This document shows positions 43,244 to 46,002 of a stretch of DNA of 46,002 nucleotides, piece by piece; position 1 is the first letter of the stretch, and every line of letters begins with the position of its first letter. The translations under genes were made by a program, and so were the position numbers. Source of the DNA: CAZSHB01 sp964606885 (GTDB lineage Bacteria > Babelota > Babeliae > Babelales > CAIQNR01). Where the stretch lies: contig CAZSHB010000008.1 in assembly GCA_964606885.1 (NCBI GenBank), positions 1 to 46,002 on the forward strand, read 5' to 3'. The notes below the pieces were generated by a model that saw nothing but the letters and a program-made list of their open reading frames with translations, was not told the DNA's origin and made no database searches.

Positions 43244-44773
43244 ATGCACAAAGTATCTCTAAAGCGAGCTTATATACTCTGTCTCAGTCTTATATTGGGC
43301 AGCTTTTGTGTTACTCAGGCAGCAAGCGATAATCCTAACAATTATCAATGGCCACTTTCAAACCAAGCAACTTCTGTTTTTATGTGTCCATTGTGTGAAA
43401 ACCCTTCTAATTCAGAATTTCATAAAGATTTTTGCACAATTAACAATCAGCCAATCATGCCCCTATCTACCTATCCACTGTCCGTATCACATGAAAATGC
43501 TGATATTGTTACATGCCCATTATGTGAACACCCTTTTAATTCGATCCATCACGATATTAGTTGCAATCTTACCCAACCAGCCATATCTACAAACACTATT
43601 ACTTTATTACCGGATCAACCAAACCCAGCAACTACTGCTGCACCTTGGTGCAACACATGTAATCGCTCTGCTGAATCAGGATATCACGAACTTATTTGTG
43701 CGCGTTTCCCACCGACCATGCCTCCACAAAATCAACAACCTATCAATCCACTTCTACAAGCAAATCAAGCGCTTCAACAGGAAATGCTTAGACAAGAAGC
43801 CGATGCAGATCAAGAACTTACCGCCGAAGCTGCTGCACATGAAGAATTTACCGAAACAAACACAATAGACTCTGAAGAAGAATATGATGATGAGCAAGAT
43901 GCAGAAAGTGACACCAATAGATATTTTTTAACAGACTCTACAGATAAAACACAATCAAAAACTGTTGCATCTTCTGCGCAACTCACAAAGCAAAAAAGAG
44001 CCTATACATGTGAAATGTGTGAAAAAACTTTTGGTGGTTCTGAACACTTAAAAGCACATAGACGTATACATACTGGTGAAAGACCTTACCTATGTACTAT
44101 CTGCCAAAAAAGATTTACTCAACCTTCTATACTCAAAACACATATGCGATCTCACACTGGCGAAAAACCTTATCTATGTACATGGCCAGGATGCACGCAG
44201 GCATGTATTACGGCTAGCCACTTAAAAAGACACGTACGCACTCATACTGGCGAAAAACCTTACCAATGCTGCAACTGTGATAACGCTTTTACTGACAATA
44301 GAGAATTAAAAAAACATTACGATAAAACACCAAGATGTAAACGCGCTCTTACTCACAACGAAAAAAAACCAATCCCGAGCAACGACAATTCCGCTGCAGT
44401 TCATTCTTCTTCAAAAGAAGCTACCTGTTCAAAATCTAAAACACAAGCTGGACCTCACGAAGTCACGCACACTCATCAAAAATCTTATGCTTGCACCTGG
44501 GAAGGATGCACCAAAACATATAGTCAAGCAGGAGGTCTCAAAATACATATACGTACTCATACTGGCGAAAAACCATATGTATGCACACTATGCAATAAAG
44601 AATTTATCAATCAAGGACGCTTAAAAACACATGAAAGCACTAAAAAACATCTTAAAAATGTAACGCTCACTCAAAGCTCTGCCCAACAAAATGCTGCCGC
44701 CAATTCTACCATTGACAGTAGTAATCAAGATGATGACTTAGATGAACAGGAGGAATCTGATGAAGATCAATAA
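43244..44773 (+). CDS. Exported C2H2 zinc-finger protein 1
   Basis: The 509-residue product has a GAGGGGG ribosome site and a Sec-type signal peptide (YILCLSLILGSFCVTQAAS). Three C-X2-C-X8-H-X3-C modules lie at 48-64, 91-107 and 136-152. An acidic linker with NQALQQEMLRQEADADQEL and SEEEYDDEQD spans about 173-225. Six TFIIIA-type fingers occupy about 256-469, several joined by TGEKPY/TGERPY. Finger 1 is CEMC...HLKAHRRIH; fingers 3 and 5 have C-X4-C spacing; finger 4 ends in Cys instead of His; finger 6 has H-X5-H. The tail is Asp/Glu-rich. The fingers probably bind DNA or RNA, and with export the likely site is the host. Function inferred. Confidence 0.85.
   Translation: MHKVSLKRAYILCLSLILGSFCVTQAASDNPNNYQWPLSNQATSVFMCPLCENPSNSEFHKDFCTINNQPIMPLSTYPLSVSHENADIVTCPLCEHPFNSIHHDISCNLTQPAISTNTITLLPDQPNPATTAAPWCNTCNRSAESGYHELICARFPPTMPPQNQQPINPLLQANQALQQEMLRQEADADQELTAEAAAHEEFTETNTIDSEEEYDDEQDAESDTNRYFLTDSTDKTQSKTVASSAQLTKQKRAYTCEMCEKTFGGSEHLKAHRRIHTGERPYLCTICQKRFTQPSILKTHMRSHTGEKPYLCTWPGCTQACITASHLKRHVRTHTGEKPYQCCNCDNAFTDNRELKKHYDKTPRCKRALTHNEKKPIPSNDNSAAVHSSSKEATCSKSKTQAGPHEVTHTHQKSYACTWEGCTKTYSQAGGLKIHIRTHTGEKPYVCTLCNKEFINQGRLKTHESTKKHLKNVTLTQSSAQQNAAANSTIDSSNQDDDLDEQEESDEDQ
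43446..43724 (+). repeat. Direct repeat, copy A (C2HC module region)
   Basis: This aligns without gaps, at a constant offset of 2278 bases, to 45724-46002. Long stretches are identical, especially the last ~80 bases, where I see only two differences. It is a recent duplication within the zinc-finger locus. Confidence 0.8.
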
Positions 44774-46002
44774 TATTCTGCTGCTCTCATTACTCCTGAC
44801 CGCTCCAGCTATTTTTTCCAGTGAATATAACAATAATTATTATAACCAAAAAGCATTGGATTTAAATGCTCTAGCAGCACAAACTGCAGCTGCAAATCAA
44901 GCGCTTCAACAGGAAATGCTTAGACAAGAAACCGATGCAGATCAAGAACTTACCGAAACAAGCACAATAAGCTCTGAAGAAGAAGAATATGATGACGAAC
45001 AAGATACAGAAAGTAACACCAATAGTGATTCTCTCATAGACCCTACAGACAAAAGAATACAATCAAAAGCTACTGCATCTTCTGCAAAATCTAAGGCAAA
45101 GAAAAGGTCTTATATATGCGATCAATGTGGACGAAATTGTACTACTCTTAGCGGCTTAAAAAAACATACTCGCACTCATACTGGTGAAAGGCCTTATCAA
45201 TGCACACCATGTGGAAAAACATTTTCTCAAATCAGTGGCTTAAGAACACACATGCGTACTCATACTGGTGAAAAACCTTATCAATGCAAAATATGTGGAA
45301 AAAACTTTACCACTTCTAGCCAATTAAGCATACACACTCGCATTCATACTGGTGAAAAACCTTATGAGTGCGAAATATGTGGAAAAAACTTTACCACTTC
45401 TACCTACTTAAACACACATAGACGTACTCACACTGGCGAAAAACCTTATCCATGTACATGGCCAGGATGCACGCAGGCATGTATTACTGCTAGCCAATTA
45501 AAAATACATGCTCGCGGTCATACTGGCGAAAGACCTTATCAATGCACAACATGTGAAAAAAACTTTACTGCCAGTGGCGACTTAAATAGACATATGCTCA
45601 TTCATACTAGTGAAAAATTAACCAAAGCTGCCACCAAACAAAAAAATGGGAAGAAGAAGCCTAGCAATATTAACAGCGAACAAAACGACATTTTAGATGC
45701 ACAGGGGGCAAATTACGAACTTAATCAACCAGTCATGCCCCTAACTACCTATCCGCTAACCGTATCTCATGCAGATGTTGACATTGTTACATGTCCACTA
45801 TGCGATCACCCTTTTGATTCACTTCATCACGATATTAGTTGCAATCTTACCCAACCAGCCATATCTGCAAACACGAGTAGTTTATTACCGGATCAACCAG
45901 ACCAAGCAACTACTGCTGCACCTTGGTGCAACACATGTAATCGCTCTACTGAATCAGGATATCACGAACTTATTTGTGCGCGTTTCCCACCAACCATGCC
46001 TC
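44760..46002 (+). CDS. Exported C2H2 zinc-finger protein 2 (3' end beyond the window)
   Basis: ATG 44760 lies inside the end of the first zinc-finger gene (14-base overlap), with a perfect AGGAGG 6 bases upstream, so the pair is translationally coupled. The frame stays open to the last base (414 codons). Order: signal peptide (MKINNILLLSLLLTAPAIFS), acidic linker nearly identical to that of protein 1, then six C2H2 fingers at about 120-282 with TGE(K/R)PY linkers. In finger 1 a Cys replaces the usual Phe, finger 5 has C-X4-C, and the last linker is changed to TSEKL. A basic stretch (KKKPS) follows, then two C-X2-C-X8-H-X3-C modules at 345-361 and 390-406. Likely another acidic-plus-finger unit follows outside the window. 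Confidence 0.85.
   Translation, partial: MKINNILLLSLLLTAPAIFSSEYNNNYYNQKALDLNALAAQTAAANQALQQEMLRQETDADQELTETSTISSEEEEYDDEQDTESNTNSDSLIDPTDKRIQSKATASSAKSKAKKRSYICDQCGRNCTTLSGLKKHTRTHTGERPYQCTPCGKTFSQISGLRTHMRTHTGEKPYQCKICGKNFTTSSQLSIHTRIHTGEKPYECEICGKNFTTSTYLNTHRRTHTGEKPYPCTWPGCTQACITASQLKIHARGHTGERPYQCTTCEKNFTASGDLNRHMLIHTSEKLTKAATKQKNGKKKPSNINSEQNDILDAQGANYELNQPVMPLTTYPLTVSHADVDIVTCPLCDHPFDSLHHDISCNLTQPAISANTSSLLPDQPDQATTAAPWCNTCNRSTESGYHELICARFPPTMP
45724..46002 (+). repeat. Direct repeat, copy B (C2HC module region, cut by window end)
   Basis: This is the partner of 43446-43724. It lies after the finger array in gene 2, but before the acidic linker and fingers in gene 1, so module order differs between the two genes. 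The copy continues beyond the window. Confidence 0.8.

Noticed and set aside
43308..43868. Plus-strand ORF of 186 codons overlapping zinc-finger gene 1 in another frame
   Set aside because: It is a by-product of the repeated coding sequence; the zinc-finger frame has the promoter, ribosome site and motifs.
43244..46002. Zinc-finger genes as eukaryotic contamination
   Set aside because: Bacterial promoter, Shine-Dalgarno sites, signal peptides, overlapping genes, no introns and continuity with bacterial genes on the same gap-free stretch (23970-46002) argue against it.
1..46002. CRISPR arrays, tRNA or rRNA genes, insertion sequences, prophage
   Set aside because: No regularly spaced short repeats, no cloverleaf-type sequences and no transposase-like proteins were seen. 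The Xer gene has ordinary chromosomal context.

Overview
The window reads as a low-GC, gene-dense, intron-free bacterial chromosome segment with Shine-Dalgarno sites, TTGACA/TATACT-type promoters and intrinsic terminators. Conserved housekeeping genes (recA, infC-rpmI-rplT, zapA, rny, ymdB, proS, xer, dnaN-recF, rplI-dnaB-ruvC, lnt, ileS, murD-ftsW, pepA) alternate with many predicted exported proteins of unknown function. Together with secreted proteins carrying eukaryote-style C2H2 zinc fingers, this suggests a protist-associated bacterium of the Candidatus Dependentiae (TM6) kind. That placement is my inference from gene content and was not tested by any search.

Layout. 1-5641: end of an unidentified gene, then recA, infC, rpmI, rplT, and a zapB-like/zapA/rny/ymdB run. 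A structured RNA element lies between zapA and rny. 5664-9606: four consecutive EamA/DMT-type membrane transporters. 9673-10451 (minus): a small exported protein and a MazG-like nucleotide pyrophosphohydrolase. 10538-14993: archaeal-type prolyl-tRNA synthetase, two unknown exported proteins, a Xer recombinase and a membrane protein. 15072-17294: dnaN-recF. 17336-17555: a candidate promoter-to-terminator noncoding RNA. 17596-20630: an exported subtilisin-like protease overlapping a beta-propeller-like exported protein. 20792-23687 (minus): rplI-dnaB-ruvC and an unknown gene. A run of ten Ns at 23960-23969 is a scaffold join that truncates a minus-strand gene, so the two halves are linked only by scaffolding.

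Right half. 24074-25509 (minus): an Lnt-like apolipoprotein N-acyltransferase, preceded by and overlapping a 59-residue extremely acidic microprotein. 25704-27290: an exported coiled-coil/low-complexity protein. 27364-30264 (minus): ileS, divergent from murD-ftsW through overlapping promoters. 32873-42911 (minus): pepA, a giant (~2410 residue) exported repeat protein and an exported alpha/beta hydrolase. 43244-46002: two overlapping genes for exported proteins built from C2H2 zinc-finger arrays with TGEKP-type linkers, acidic linkers and a repeated C-X2-C-X8-H-X3-C module. The second gene runs off the window.

The strongest candidate for an undescribed system is this last tandem pair. It has bacterial expression signals and export signals but eukaryotic-type nucleic-acid-binding modules, and its modules have been duplicated and shuffled recently. 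The secreted subtilase/propeller pair, the giant exported protein and the small exported proteins fit a host-interacting lifestyle. Structured RNA candidates at 3148-3258 and 17371-17555 are worth testing.
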